From Streptomyces canus (GTDB lineage: Bacteria; Actinomycetota; Actinomycetes; Streptomycetales; Streptomycetaceae), in assembly GCF_001514145.1 (NCBI RefSeq), contig NZ_KQ948666.1, positions 204,466-268,465 on the forward strand: a stretch of 64,000 nucleotides of DNA, in the 5' to 3' direction. Made by a program: the position numbers and the translations under genes. Shown here piece by piece: positions 41,392-49,575 of the stretch. Below the pieces are notes generated by a model that saw only the letters and a list, made by a program, of their open reading frames with translations, was not told the DNA's origin and ran no database searches. Numbering within the stretch: the stretch's first letter is position 1; every line of letters begins with the position of its first letter.

Positions 41392-41865
41392 TCAGCCCTT
41401 GTGGAACTGGCTGTGCAACTGCCGCACACGCTCCGTCAACTCGGGCACCGGCCCCTCCACGACCACGCCGGGGGCGACCTCGTTGACCGGCAGGGGCCGT
41501 ACCGGTGGTGCCGGGACGCCCAACTCGGTGAGCCACTGGGTCAGTTGCTCGGACGAGGCGACGTACACGATGCGTCCGAGGCCCACCCAGGCGTGCGCTG
41601 CCGCGCACATCGGACAGTGCTCGCCGGAGGTGTACACGGTGGCCGCCGCCCGCTCCTCGGGCGTCATGTGCGCCGCCGCCCAGCGGGCCAGCTCGAACTC
41701 GGGATGCCGGGTGCGGTCGCCCGAGGCCACGCGGTTGTGGTCCTCGGCGAGGATCTCCCCGTCGGCGCTCACCAGGACCGAGCCGAACGGTTCGTCCCCG
41801 GCCTCCAGCGCCTCGGCGGCCAGCTCGACGCAGCGGCGCAGATACGGCAGTTCGGTGTCCTTCAC
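41392..41865 (-). CDS. Nucleoside deaminase (cytidine/deoxycytidylate deaminase fold)
   Basis: A 157-residue zinc deaminase of the tRNA-adenosine / guanine deaminase-like group. Zinc and proton-shuttle residues: His54-Pro-Glu56 in RTRHPEFELA and Cys84-Pro-Met-Cys87 in GEHCPMCAAAHAWVG. The standard His-Ala-Glu is changed to His-Pro-Glu, as in guanine-deaminase-like relatives. The substrate is probably a free nucleobase or nucleoside in the cytosol. It lies 72 bp downstream of the MFS gene on the same strand and may be co-transcribed with it. Confidence 0.87.
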   Translation of the reverse strand: MKDTELPYLRRCVELAAEALEAGDEPFGSVLVSADGEILAEDHNRVASGDRTRHPEFELARWAAAHMTPEERAAATVYTSGEHCPMCAAAHAWVGLGRIVYVASSEQLTQWLTELGVPAPPVRPLPVNEVAPGVVVEGPVPELTERVRQLHSQFHKG

Positions 41866-41937
41866 GACTCGGCGTCCTTCACGACTCTCTGTCCGTCACG
41901 ACCATGGAACACGGCCCTCCTCGCCACGAGCCTAAGG

Positions 41938-43134
41938 TCATCGCCGCGTCACCGGAAACGCCTTTCGGGCCACGGTGACCACCCCGAGGGCCACCGCGAC
42001 CAACGGCAACGCGGTCCACGGCAGCGCCCCGGCGCCCCAGCCGTCCAGTGCGAGACCCCCGGTCAGCGAACCCACCGCGATCCCGGCGTTGTACACCGTC
42101 GTCTGCAGCGACGTCGCGACGTCCGCCCGTTCCGGACCCGACGCGTCGATCAGCGCCGTCTGGATCAGCGTCGGCGCACCCCCGAAGGCGACGCCCCACA
42201 GGGCGACGGAGACCAGCAGCACACCGGGGACCCCGGCGGCGAGCCCCAGCGCGAGCATCACGGCCGCGCACAGCGCCAGCGCGCCCACGAGCGTCGGCCG
42301 CAGATGCCGGTCCACCAGCACCCCGGTGATCCAGATCCCCGCCACCGTCGCCGCCCCGAACACCAGCAGCACCAGTCCCGTACGGCCGAAACCGGCATGC
42401 GCCGCGAACGGGGCGACGTACGTGTACATCACCTGGTGTCCCACCAGCAGGAACAGCGTGACGGACAGGACGGCCGGGATGCCCGGCAGCGCCGCGACCC
42501 GGGCGAGCGGCACGCGCGCGTGCGGCGTCTCACCCGGGAATCCGGGCACCCGCCACCGCACCCAGCCCACCAGCAGCACCGCGAGCACGGACAGCAGCCC
42601 GAACGCCGTGCGCCAGCCCACCGTCCCGGTCAGCGCGGTCCCGGCCGGGACGCCCAGGGCCAGGGCGAGGGTGATCCCGGCGAGGACGATCGCGATCGCC
42701 CGGCCGCGCCGCTCGGCCGGCACCATCCGTGCCGCGTACCCGGCGAGCATCGCCCAGAGCGTCCCTCCCATGCCCCCGGCGACCAGCCGTGCCCCGAAGG
42801 TGAGGGCATACGACGAGGACACCGCCACCACCGCGTTGCTCACCGCGAAGCCGAGCAGCGCCCCGACGAGCACCGGCCGGCGCGGCAGCCCGCGCAGCAG
42901 GGCCGTGAGCGGGATCGCGCAGGCGAAGGACGCGAGCGCGTACCCGGTGACGAGGAAGCCGATCCGGGCCTCGGAGACGCCCAGAGCCGGGGCCATGCGG
43001 GGCAGCAGACCCGCGGGCAGCAGCTCGGTCAGCACAGCGGTGAAGGCGGCCGTCGACAGGGCGAGGAGCCCGGACCACGGAAGCGGGGCGGACGCGGGCG
43101 GTGCTGTGCCCTTGGCCGGGCAGGTGGTGGACAT
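41938..43134 (-). CDS. MFS transporter, drug-efflux (DHA1/YdhP-like)
   Basis: A 398-residue protein with 12 predicted membrane helices (first at about residues 20-45, AFTAVLTELLPAGLLPRMA). The AFTAVLTELLPAGLLP start and motif-A-like ALLRGLPRRPVL loop place it in the arabinose/drug exporter group related to AraJ and YdhP. It probably exports a small toxic compound by proton antiport. It is divergent from a MerR regulator across 58 bp with a MerR-type operator, so expression is expected to be induced by its substrate. Confidence 0.88.
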   Translation of the reverse strand: MSTTCPAKGTAPPASAPLPWSGLLALSTAAFTAVLTELLPAGLLPRMAPALGVSEARIGFLVTGYALASFACAIPLTALLRGLPRRPVLVGALLGFAVSNAVVAVSSSYALTFGARLVAGGMGGTLWAMLAGYAARMVPAERRGRAIAIVLAGITLALALGVPAGTALTGTVGWRTAFGLLSVLAVLLVGWVRWRVPGFPGETPHARVPLARVAALPGIPAVLSVTLFLLVGHQVMYTYVAPFAAHAGFGRTGLVLLVFGAATVAGIWITGVLVDRHLRPTLVGALALCAAVMLALGLAAGVPGVLLVSVALWGVAFGGAPTLIQTALIDASGPERADVATSLQTTVYNAGIAVGSLTGGLALDGWGAGALPWTALPLVAVALGVVTVARKAFPVTRR

Positions 43135-43149
43135 GCGACCATGCTCGGA

Positions 43150-43169
43150 CCTTCACATCAGTGTGAAGG
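43150..43169. promoter_or_regulatory. MerR-type operator between MFS and MerR genes
   Basis: CCTTCACA-TCAG-TGTGAAGG: 8-base perfect arms with a 4-base centre, 15 bp upstream of the MFS start and 24 bp upstream of the MerR start. Dyads with AccTTcAca half-sites are typical of MerR family operators. Confidence 0.7.
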
Positions 43170-43192
43170 CAAGGGCGACCCGGGAGTACGTG

Positions 43193-43570
43193 ATGAGGAT
43201 CGGTGAACTGTCCCGCCGCACCGGCGTCCCCACCCGGCTGCTGCGCTACTACGAGGAGCAGGGCCTGCTGCACCCCGAGCGCACCGACAACGGCTACCGC
43301 ACCTACGGAGAGGCGGCGGTCCGGGACGTCCAGCAGATCCGCGGGCTGCTGGACTCGGGCCTGACCACGGAGATGATCCGCACGATCCTGCCGTACCTCT
43401 CGGGGCCGGAGGAGATCCTGCTGCCGCCCCAGCATCTGACACCTGGGACCGCGGCCCTCCTGGAGGCCCATGTCGATCGCATCCAGGCCCGGATCGACTG
43501 TCTGGCCCGCAACCGCGACCGGCTCAGCGCCTACCTGGCGGCGGTGCGCGCGGAGGCCGGGCGGCAGTAA
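43193..43570 (+). CDS. MerR family transcriptional regulator
   Basis: A 125-residue regulator. The winged helix is MRIGELSRRTGVPTRLLRYYEEQGLL (residues 1-26) followed by the wing with NGYRTYGE; a coiled-coil dimerisation helix spans about 75-125 (LLEAHVDRIQARIDCLARNRDRL). No C-terminal ligand domain or metal-binding Cys is present, so it responds to an organic ligand or acts as a simple repressor. GTG 43190 directly precedes ATG 43193; either could start. The likely target is the divergent MFS transporter. Confidence 0.9.
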   Translation: MRIGELSRRTGVPTRLLRYYEEQGLLHPERTDNGYRTYGEAAVRDVQQIRGLLDSGLTTEMIRTILPYLSGPEEILLPPQHLTPGTAALLEAHVDRIQARIDCLARNRDRLSAYLAAVRAEAGRQ

Positions 43571-43611
43571 TCGCCATTGCCGCAAAGGCGTCCGGGTGAT
43601 GAAGTGGGCCC

Positions 43612-44388
43612 ATGGATCATGTTGCGGTACTCGCCCTCTTCGACCGGGACATGCGCGAAGGCGCCCAGCCGGACGGTCCCGGTGCCCGTGTCGAGCGGGT
43701 CGGCGGGGTGGTCCGCCAGGTCGCCGCCGAGCACGGCTGGAACGGCGTCGTCTGGTCCGACCTGGACGAGTCGAGCGCCGACAAGGCGATCGCCGAGCAG
43801 ATCGCGTACTACACCGGACTCGGCCGCGAGTTCGAGTGGAAGCTGTACGGCCACGACCTGCCGTTCGACCTCGGACAGCGGCTCAGGGCGGCCGGATTCA
43901 CCGCCGAGCCCGAGGAGACGCTGATGATCGCCGAGGTCGCCGACCTCACCCTGGACGTCGAACCCCCCGAGGGGATCCGTTTCCTACCGGTCACCGACCG
44001 GACGGGCGTCGACCTCGTGGCGGATGTGCACGAGAAGGCCTTCGGCACCGACAGCTCCCGGCTGCGGCACCAACTGCTCGCCCAGGTCCAGGACGACCCC
44101 GACACCGTGGTCGCCGTCGTCGCTCTCGCCGGAGACGTGCCGGTCAGCGCGGCCCGCATGGAGCTCGTGCCCGGCACCCGCTTCGCCGGCCTGTGGGGCG
44201 GCGGCACCGTCGAGGGCTGGCGCGGCCGCGGGATCTACCGCGCCCTGGTCGCGCACCGGGCCCGCGCCGCCGTGGAGCGCGGATACCGCTACCTCCAGGT
44301 CGACGCGCTGGCCACGAGCCGGCCGATCCTGGAACGCCTCGGGTTCGAGCCGCTGACGATCACGCAGCCGCACGTGTACCAGCCGTAG
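43612..44388 (+). CDS. GNAT family N-acetyltransferase
   Basis: A 258-residue protein whose C-terminal half is a GNAT domain: VADVHEKAFG, VVALAGDVPVSAARMEL, acetyl-CoA loop GWRGRGIYRALVAHRARAA and YRYLQVDALATSRPILERLGFEPL. The N-terminal 120 residues (HGWNGVVWSDLDESSADKAIAEQIAYY) are a divergent second GNAT-like fold, a two-domain layout common in Streptomyces. The substrate is unknown. It stands alone between the MerR gene and the epimerase gene. Confidence 0.88.
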   Translation: MDHVAVLALFDRDMREGAQPDGPGARVERVGGVVRQVAAEHGWNGVVWSDLDESSADKAIAEQIAYYTGLGREFEWKLYGHDLPFDLGQRLRAAGFTAEPEETLMIAEVADLTLDVEPPEGIRFLPVTDRTGVDLVADVHEKAFGTDSSRLRHQLLAQVQDDPDTVVAVVALAGDVPVSAARMELVPGTRFAGLWGGGTVEGWRGRGIYRALVAHRARAAVERGYRYLQVDALATSRPILERLGFEPLTITQPHVYQP

Positions 44389-44490
44389 CGCCCGACGGCC
44401 GGGGCAGCTGTAGGGCCCGGTGGCAGGGACAGCTTTGAAGCCCGGCGGCCGCGATGTCACATCAGGGCCCGCCCGATCCGTCGCACCGGT

Positions 44491-45414
44491 ATGACGACGA
44501 ACCAGAACCAGAGCATCCTCCTCGCCGGCGCGACCGGCGTCCTCGGCCGCCACATCGCCAAGGCCCTGACCGACGCGGGCCACAAGGTCACCGGACTCGG
44601 CCGGAGCGAGGGCAACGGCGTCCGGGCCGACCTCATGGACCGCGACGCCCTGCTTCGGGCCGTGGACGGACAGCACTTCGACACCGTCGTCCACGCGGCG
44701 ACGGCCCTGCGCAAGCCGCCCATGCGCCACCGTGACATGTACGCCACCGACGCGCTGCGCATCGAGGGCACCGCGCACCTCGTCGAGGCCGCCCGCGCCA
44801 CCGGCGCCCGCCGCTTCGTCACCGAGTCGATGGTCTTCGGATACGGGTACGGCGACTTCGGCGACCGACCGGTCACGGAGGACGACGAGTTCGGGCCGCG
44901 CGGCACCGACCCGGAACTGGAACGGCACCTCGCCGGGATGCGCACGAAGGAACAACTCACCTTCGAGGCGGCCGGATTGGAGGGCATGGCACTGCGCTTC
45001 GGGCTCTTCTACGGCCCCGGCGGCACCGACAACATCCTGACCCTGCTGCGCAAGCGGCAACTGCCCGCCCCCGCCGACCACGGCCGGGTCCTGCCGTGGG
45101 TCGAACTCACCGACGCGGCCCGCGCGGTGGCCGCAGCGGTCGCCCACGGACGCCCGGGGCAGGCGTACAACGTCGCGGACCGCACACCGATGGGCTTCCG
45201 CACCCATCTGCTGTGCGTCGCCGAGGAGTTCGGACTGCCGAAGCCGATGACCGTACCGCTGTGGCTCACGCGGCCGATGAGCTACGCGCACACGATGTTC
45301 TCGGCGAACCTGAGGGTGTCGGCGGAGAAAGCCGAGCGGGAACTGGGCTGGACGCCCGCATACCCCTCCAGCCGCGACGGTCTGGCCGCACTGCGGGCCG
45401 CGACGGCCCGGTGA
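44491..45414 (+). CDS. NAD-dependent epimerase/dehydratase family protein
   Basis: A 307-residue extended SDR. The NAD(P)-binding glycine motif is LLAGATGVLGRHIA (residues 10-23). The active-site Tyr/Lys pair common to epimerases is not obvious: the region after RFVTESMVFGYGYG contains Tyr but the following Lys (MRTKEQL) is about 40 residues on, so it may be an atypical or reductase-like member. The C-terminal part (VELTDAARAVAAAVAHGRPGQAYNVAD) is typical. It may act on a sugar nucleotide or a small lactone. It meets the convergent GNAT gene end to end. Confidence 0.85.
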   Translation: MTTNQNQSILLAGATGVLGRHIAKALTDAGHKVTGLGRSEGNGVRADLMDRDALLRAVDGQHFDTVVHAATALRKPPMRHRDMYATDALRIEGTAHLVEAARATGARRFVTESMVFGYGYGDFGDRPVTEDDEFGPRGTDPELERHLAGMRTKEQLTFEAAGLEGMALRFGLFYGPGGTDNILTLLRKRQLPAPADHGRVLPWVELTDAARAVAAAVAHGRPGQAYNVADRTPMGFRTHLLCVAEEFGLPKPMTVPLWLTRPMSYAHTMFSANLRVSAEKAERELGWTPAYPSSRDGLAALRAATAR

Positions 45415-46296
45415 TCACAGATCGAGCTGGTACTCCACGGACTTGTGCGTCGGCAGGTATCCGAGTGAGTCGTTGACGGCGAGCATCGGCTTGTTGCTCT
45501 CCGCGGTGTCGGTGCACAAGCCGGACAGTCTCGGGTGCCGTTCGAGGGCGTGGCGGACGGCCGCGGCCTTCATCCAGCGGGCGAGGCCCTTCCCGCGGTG
45601 CCCGGGGAGCACGGCGGTGCCGTAGTGCTGGCCGTCCCCCGCCCCGTCGCCCGGCACGACCAGTTCGGAGAAGCCGACCACGCTGCCGTCCGTCGCGTCC
45701 ACGGCGGCGACGGTGTGCAGCAGCTCTCCGCGTCGTGCGATCGCCTCCGCGGCCGCGACCACGCGCTCCACGTCCCAGACGACCCTGCCGAAGTCCGTGC
45801 CCTCCATCGGCATGTCGTCCATCGCCCGTCGCGAGTCGGCGAAGGACGGCGCCAGCGCGTCCGGGACGGTGCCCTCCCACTCGGTCAACCGGTAACCGGG
45901 GTGCGGCAGTTCGACGAGTGCGTCGATCGCGGCACGGTCGACGTCGGCCAGCGGGAGCCGGGCGTATGTGAGCGCCAGAACCTGCCGGAATCCCCGCGCG
46001 GCCAGGAACAGATCGGCGGGGGAGCCCTGTACGGCCTGCGCGATCACCGACCGCCGCCCCTCCGCCTTCGCGGCGCCCACCGCGGCCTTGAGCAGCCGGC
46101 TTCCGACGCCCTCCCGCCGCTCGGCGCCGTGCACCGCGAGTTGCAGTTCGGCGAGGTGCTCCTGCCCCTCCTTCGTGAACAGTCGCAGGAAGGCGGACCC
46201 GAGCGGGACCCCGTCGTCCCTGGAGGCCAGCCAGGCCAGACGGCGGCTGGAGGCGGCGGGTTCGGGGTCCGCGAGCGGGGTGATGTGAAAGCGCAA
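45415..46296 (-). CDS. GNAT family N-acetyltransferase (two-domain)
   Basis: About 293 residues with two GNAT folds: the first has AVHGAERREGVGSRLLKAAV, the second GTAVLPGHRGKGLARWMKAAAVRHAL and the C-terminal NKPMLAVNDSLGYLP, as in mycothiol-synthase-like and YobR-like proteins. The substrate is unknown. The start is uncertain: TTG 46296 (LRFHITPLAD) with CGGAGA upstream is preferred because the longer GTG start at 46389 would run almost to the terminator hairpin at 46395-46423. Confidence 0.82.
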   Translation of the reverse strand: MRFHITPLADPEPAASSRRLAWLASRDDGVPLGSAFLRLFTKEGQEHLAELQLAVHGAERREGVGSRLLKAAVGAAKAEGRRSVIAQAVQGSPADLFLAARGFRQVLALTYARLPLADVDRAAIDALVELPHPGYRLTEWEGTVPDALAPSFADSRRAMDDMPMEGTDFGRVVWDVERVVAAAEAIARRGELLHTVAAVDATDGSVVGFSELVVPGDGAGDGQHYGTAVLPGHRGKGLARWMKAAAVRHALERHPRLSGLCTDTAESNKPMLAVNDSLGYLPTHKSVEYQLDL

Positions 46297-46394
46297 GCGA
46301 GTCTCCGGTACGAGGGAGGGGCGGGGGCGCTTGAAGCCTGCCGCCGTACTCCGGCGGACGCAACGGGATTTGCCGTCGGGGCACCCCACGCGCG

Positions 46395-46423
46395 GCGGCG
46401 CGCCGGAGACTCCGGCGCGCCGC
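46395..46423. terminator. GC-rich hairpin terminator
   Basis: GCGGCGCGCCGGA (46395-46407) and TCCGGCGCGCCGC (46411-46423) pair perfectly over 13 bp with a 3-base loop, just downstream of the stress-membrane-protein gene on the minus strand. Confidence 0.75.
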
Positions 46424-46472
46424 GTTCTCGCGCGTGCTGGTGTGGTGCCTGGTGCCTGGTCCCGTCAGACCG

Positions 46473-46736
46473 TCAGCGGCGCGCCTTCGACCGGTCCAGC
46501 GCCGCCACGCCGAGCGCGGCGAGGCCGATCTGGATGAGCCACTCGACCCAGTCGACGCCCTTGGTGTCGGCCACGTCGAAGGCCCCGGCGATCGCCGAGC
46601 CGATCAGCGCGGCCACGATGCCGACCAGAATGGTCCACAGAATTCCGATGCGCTGACGGCCCGGAACCACGAGCCGGCCCAGGACACCGATGACTATGCC
46701 GATCACGATGGCACTGATGATGCCGTCGACTTCCAT
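46473..46736 (-). CDS. GlsB/YeaQ/YmgE family stress-response membrane protein
   Basis: An 87-residue protein with three hydrophobic helices (residues 5-23, 30-52, 63-80) and the family motif IGVLGRLVVPGRQRIGILWTILVGIVAALIGSAIA (residues 16-50). Related proteins are induced by osmotic or envelope stress; the molecular role is unknown. Monocistronic, ending in a strong terminator. Two direct repeats CGGTCAAT lie about 85 bp upstream. Confidence 0.9.
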   Translation of the reverse strand: MEVDGIISAIVIGIVIGVLGRLVVPGRQRIGILWTILVGIVAALIGSAIAGAFDVADTKGVDWVEWLIQIGLAALGVAALDRSKARR

Positions 46737-46817
46737 CTCCGCCCCTTTTTCCGATGAGCCCCGATGTAGTCCGGATGCCCCCTGGGAGCGGCGTCAGTCC
46801 GGCTCCGTCCCAACCGT

Positions 46818-46836
46818 CGGTCAATACCCGGTCAAT
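46818..46836. promoter_or_regulatory. 11-bp-spaced direct repeats (response-regulator-like box)
   Basis: CGGTCAAT at 46818-46825 and 46829-46836 repeat with an 11-base period, one helical turn, as OmpR-type response regulators prefer. They lie in the 231-bp divergent region between the stress membrane protein and the secreted-protein gene. Confidence 0.35.
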
Positions 46837-46967
46837 CCTGGTCGGGAGGACCGGACGATTCTGTTCAGCCTTCTTGGTGTCATGTACCGTTCAAATTGAT
46901 CGTGTATCTATGCGCGTAGTTCCCCTCCCCGCATCACACTCCCCAACTCCTCACGGAGGTATGCCGG

Positions 46968-48413
46968 ATGCTCGGACTTACCGTTCCCCGCCACAGACTC
47001 GGCGCGGTCCTCGCCGGATTCAGCCTCGTCGCCGCAGGTGTGGCCGTGCAGATCACCGCCACCCCCGCCGCCGCTGCCACCCCGCACCGGATCCTCTTCG
47101 ACAACGCCCACGCCGAGACGGCCGGCAACGCGGACTGGATCGTCTCCACCAGTCAGCCCGACCCCCTGGGCCAGGACTCCTCGCCCTCCGCGGAGGCCGA
47201 CTGGACCGGCGCTCTCTCCTCCTGGGGCGTCGCTCTCCAGAAGACCGGCGACTACAGCCTCAAGACCTCGACCAGCGCCCTCACTTACGGCGGCTCCTCG
47301 GCCACCGACCTCTCCAACTTCGACACCCTGGTCCTGCCCGAGCCCAACACGCTCTTCACCACCGCCGAGAAGACCGCGATCATGACCTTCGTGAAGAACG
47401 GCGGCGGCCTCTTCATGATCTCCGACCACACCGGCGCCGACCGCAACAACGACGGCGAGGACGCGGTCGAGATCCTCAACGACCTGATGACCAACAACAG
47501 CGTCGACTCGACCGACCCGTTCGGCTTCTCCATCGACTCGCTGAGCATCAGCTCGGACTACCCGAGCGCCATCAGCGACAGCAGCAACCCCGTCCTGCAC
47601 GGCTCCTTCGGCACCGTCACCAAGAGCCTCATCGCCAGCGGCACCACGGCCACCCTCAAGCCCGCCGACAACTCCGCCGTCAAGGGCCTGCTCTACCGCA
47701 CCGGTTACTCCGGCAACACCGGGGCCTTCTTCGCGACCAGCACCTTCGGCAGCGGCCGCGTCGCCTTCTGGGGCGACAGCTCACCGATCGACGACGGCAC
47801 CGGCCAGTCCGGCAACACCCTCTACGACGGCTGGAACGACACCGGCGCCACCAACGCCGCCCTCGCCCTGAACGCCACGGAATGGCTGGCCGGCGGAAGC
47901 AGCAGCGGCGGCGGTGACGACGGCGGCGGCGGTTCCACCTGCACGTCCGCCCAGCTCCTCGGCAACAACGGCTTCGAGTCGGGCAGCAGCACCTGGAGTA
48001 CCACCAGCGGCGTGATCACCAACTCCACCGACGAGTCCGCCCGCACCGGCTCCTACTACGCCTGGCTCGCCGGCTACGGCTCCGCGCACACCGACACCCT
48101 GTCCCAGTCGGTGACCGTCCCGGCCGCGTGCACCACGGCCGCGCTCAGCTTCTACCTGCACGTCGACACCGCCGAGACCACCACCAGCACCGCCTACGAC
48201 ACCCTCAAGGTGCAGGTCCTGAACAGCTCGGGCACGGTACTGAGCACCCTGGCCACGTACTCGAACCTCAACGCGGCCTCCGGCTACACCCAACGCAGCT
48301 TCAGCCTGGCGGGCTACGCCGGACAATCCGTCACCCTCAAGTTCACCGGCACGGAGGGCTCCACCCTCCAGACGTCATTCGTCATCGACGACACGGCACT
48401 GAACGTCAGCTGA
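46968..48413 (+). CDS. Secreted protein with ThuA/GATase-like domain and C-terminal beta-sandwich
   Basis: A 481-residue exported protein. Signal peptide at residues 1-37, cleavage near ATPAAAA. Residues 38-305 look like a glutamine-amidotransferase-fold hydrolase (RILFDNAHAETAGNADW; FDTLVLPEPNTLFTTAEK; MTFVKNGGGLFMISDHTGADRN; GRVAFWGDSSPID), with the 'opening gap' HTGADRNN but no clear Cys nucleophile. A GGGDDGGGGS linker leads to a 150-residue C-terminal domain (NGFESGSSTWSTTSGVITNS.. FVIDDTALNV) seen on many Streptomyces secreted proteases and glycosidases, probably carbohydrate- or surface-binding. Start ATG 46968 has CACGGAGG upstream. Confidence 0.83.
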   Translation: MLGLTVPRHRLGAVLAGFSLVAAGVAVQITATPAAAATPHRILFDNAHAETAGNADWIVSTSQPDPLGQDSSPSAEADWTGALSSWGVALQKTGDYSLKTSTSALTYGGSSATDLSNFDTLVLPEPNTLFTTAEKTAIMTFVKNGGGLFMISDHTGADRNNDGEDAVEILNDLMTNNSVDSTDPFGFSIDSLSISSDYPSAISDSSNPVLHGSFGTVTKSLIASGTTATLKPADNSAVKGLLYRTGYSGNTGAFFATSTFGSGRVAFWGDSSPIDDGTGQSGNTLYDGWNDTGATNAALALNATEWLAGGSSSGGGDDGGGGSTCTSAQLLGNNGFESGSSTWSTTSGVITNSTDESARTGSYYAWLAGYGSAHTDTLSQSVTVPAACTTAALSFYLHVDTAETTTSTAYDTLKVQVLNSSGTVLSTLATYSNLNAASGYTQRSFSLAGYAGQSVTLKFTGTEGSTLQTSFVIDDTALNVS

Positions 48414-48951
48414 CCCCCTCCGGGACCCAGCCGGTCGCGGCCGTCACCTCGGCCGCGATGTCGATCACCGTGCGCCCGTCGGTCATCACGCGCAGCGTGC
48501 CGGCGGGCGCCCGCTCGTCCAGCATCCGCGCCTTGCGGGCACTGCCCCGCAGCTCCTGCTCCAGCTCGGAGCCGAGCTCCCGCCCGGCCAGCCGCCGCTC
48601 GGTGGTCTCGTCGCTCGCGGTGAGCAGGACCCGTACGATCCGGACGCCGTCGCCCATCGCCCGCCGGAACACGCCCGTCGACTCCTCCAGCACGCTCACG
48701 GTGTTGGTGTAGACGAGACGCCGGTAGCCGAGTTCGGCGTAGTTCCCCCACACGGCGATCAGGTTGCGTGCACCGATGGCGGCCCGGTGCGGATCGCCCT
48801 CGGGTGCCGGATGCACCTGCCCCATGAAGTCCCCGTCGATCACCGCATGGGCGACCCGAGCGGCCCGCAACCGCGCCGAGACCTCCCAGCCCACGGTCGT
48901 CTTGCCGACTCCGGCGCGTCCTCCGAGGAGCAGTACCTCCGCGTGATCCAT
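48406..48951 (-). CDS. P-loop ATPase / AAA-type kinase-like protein
   Basis: A 181-residue protein with Walker A LLGGRAGVGKTTVGWEV (residues 8-24), VIDGDFMGQVHP (about 38-49) and a kinase-like lid rich in Arg (RRLAGRELGSELEQELRGSARKARML). The fold suggests a small-molecule kinase related to uridylate/gluconate-type kinases; the substrate is not identifiable. It overlaps the secreted-protein gene tail-to-tail by 8 bases and is 43 bp downstream of a GNAT gene on the same strand. Confidence 0.82.
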   Translation of the reverse strand: MDHAEVLLLGGRAGVGKTTVGWEVSARLRAARVAHAVIDGDFMGQVHPAPEGDPHRAAIGARNLIAVWGNYAELGYRRLVYTNTVSVLEESTGVFRRAMGDGVRIVRVLLTASDETTERRLAGRELGSELEQELRGSARKARMLDERAPAGTLRVMTDGRTVIDIAAEVTAATGWVPEGVS

Positions 48952-48994
48952 ACGGCGAGAGTGGCACGCCAAGTCCCCGCAGGACCACGGAGTT

Positions 48995-49546
48995 TCAGGC
49001 AGACAGACGCCACGTGCGCAGGTCGACCTCCCGGCCCCGCGACACCCTCCTGACCGGCGGCTCGTCCGTGAGCTCGAACGCGCAGGACCGGGCGACCGCC
49101 TCACTCGCCGCGTTGGCGGCGTCGATGCACAGCACCACTCGACGGGGTCTGATCTCCCGGACCGCGTACTCGGCCGCGAGGCGCACCGCCCGCCCGGCGA
49201 CCCCCCGGCCCCGGTGGGCGGGCCCGATGCCATAGGCGAGCTCCAGGTCACGCTCGTCCGAACCGCTGCGGAACAGCAGCACCTCCCCGCGGGGAAGGAG
49301 CCCGTCCGTGGTGACGGCCAACTGGATCTTCCGTCCCTCGGCCTGCCCCTCCCGCGCAGCGGCGAGATAGGCGTGCGCCGCGTCCAGGTCGAACGGCGAG
49401 GCCACCGGCGTCCAGCGGGCCATCTCCGGGTCGTCGTAGAGCGTGACCAGGTCGGCGAGGTCGGCGTCCGCCCACTCGCGCAGCCGGACGCCGTAGCCTT
49501 CGAGACGTGCGGGCGGGACGAGGGTGAAGGTCCTGTTCGTGTCCAT
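48995..49546 (-). CDS. GNAT family N-acetyltransferase
   Basis: A 183-residue RimL-like GNAT. Features: LEGYGVRLREWADADLADLVTLYDDPEMARWTPV (residues 15-48), LELAYGIGPAHRGRGVAGRAVRLAAEYA (acetyl-CoA P-loop RGRGVAG) and IDAANAASEAVARSCAFEL. Likely protein- or antibiotic-amine acetyltransferase. It is divergent from a phosphotransferase gene with 29 bp between the starts. Confidence 0.88.
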   Translation of the reverse strand: MDTNRTFTLVPPARLEGYGVRLREWADADLADLVTLYDDPEMARWTPVASPFDLDAAHAYLAAAREGQAEGRKIQLAVTTDGLLPRGEVLLFRSGSDERDLELAYGIGPAHRGRGVAGRAVRLAAEYAVREIRPRRVVLCIDAANAASEAVARSCAFELTDEPPVRRVSRGREVDLRTWRLSA

Positions 49547-49575
49547 GGGTCGATCCTGCCCCGGGAGGCGGTCGG

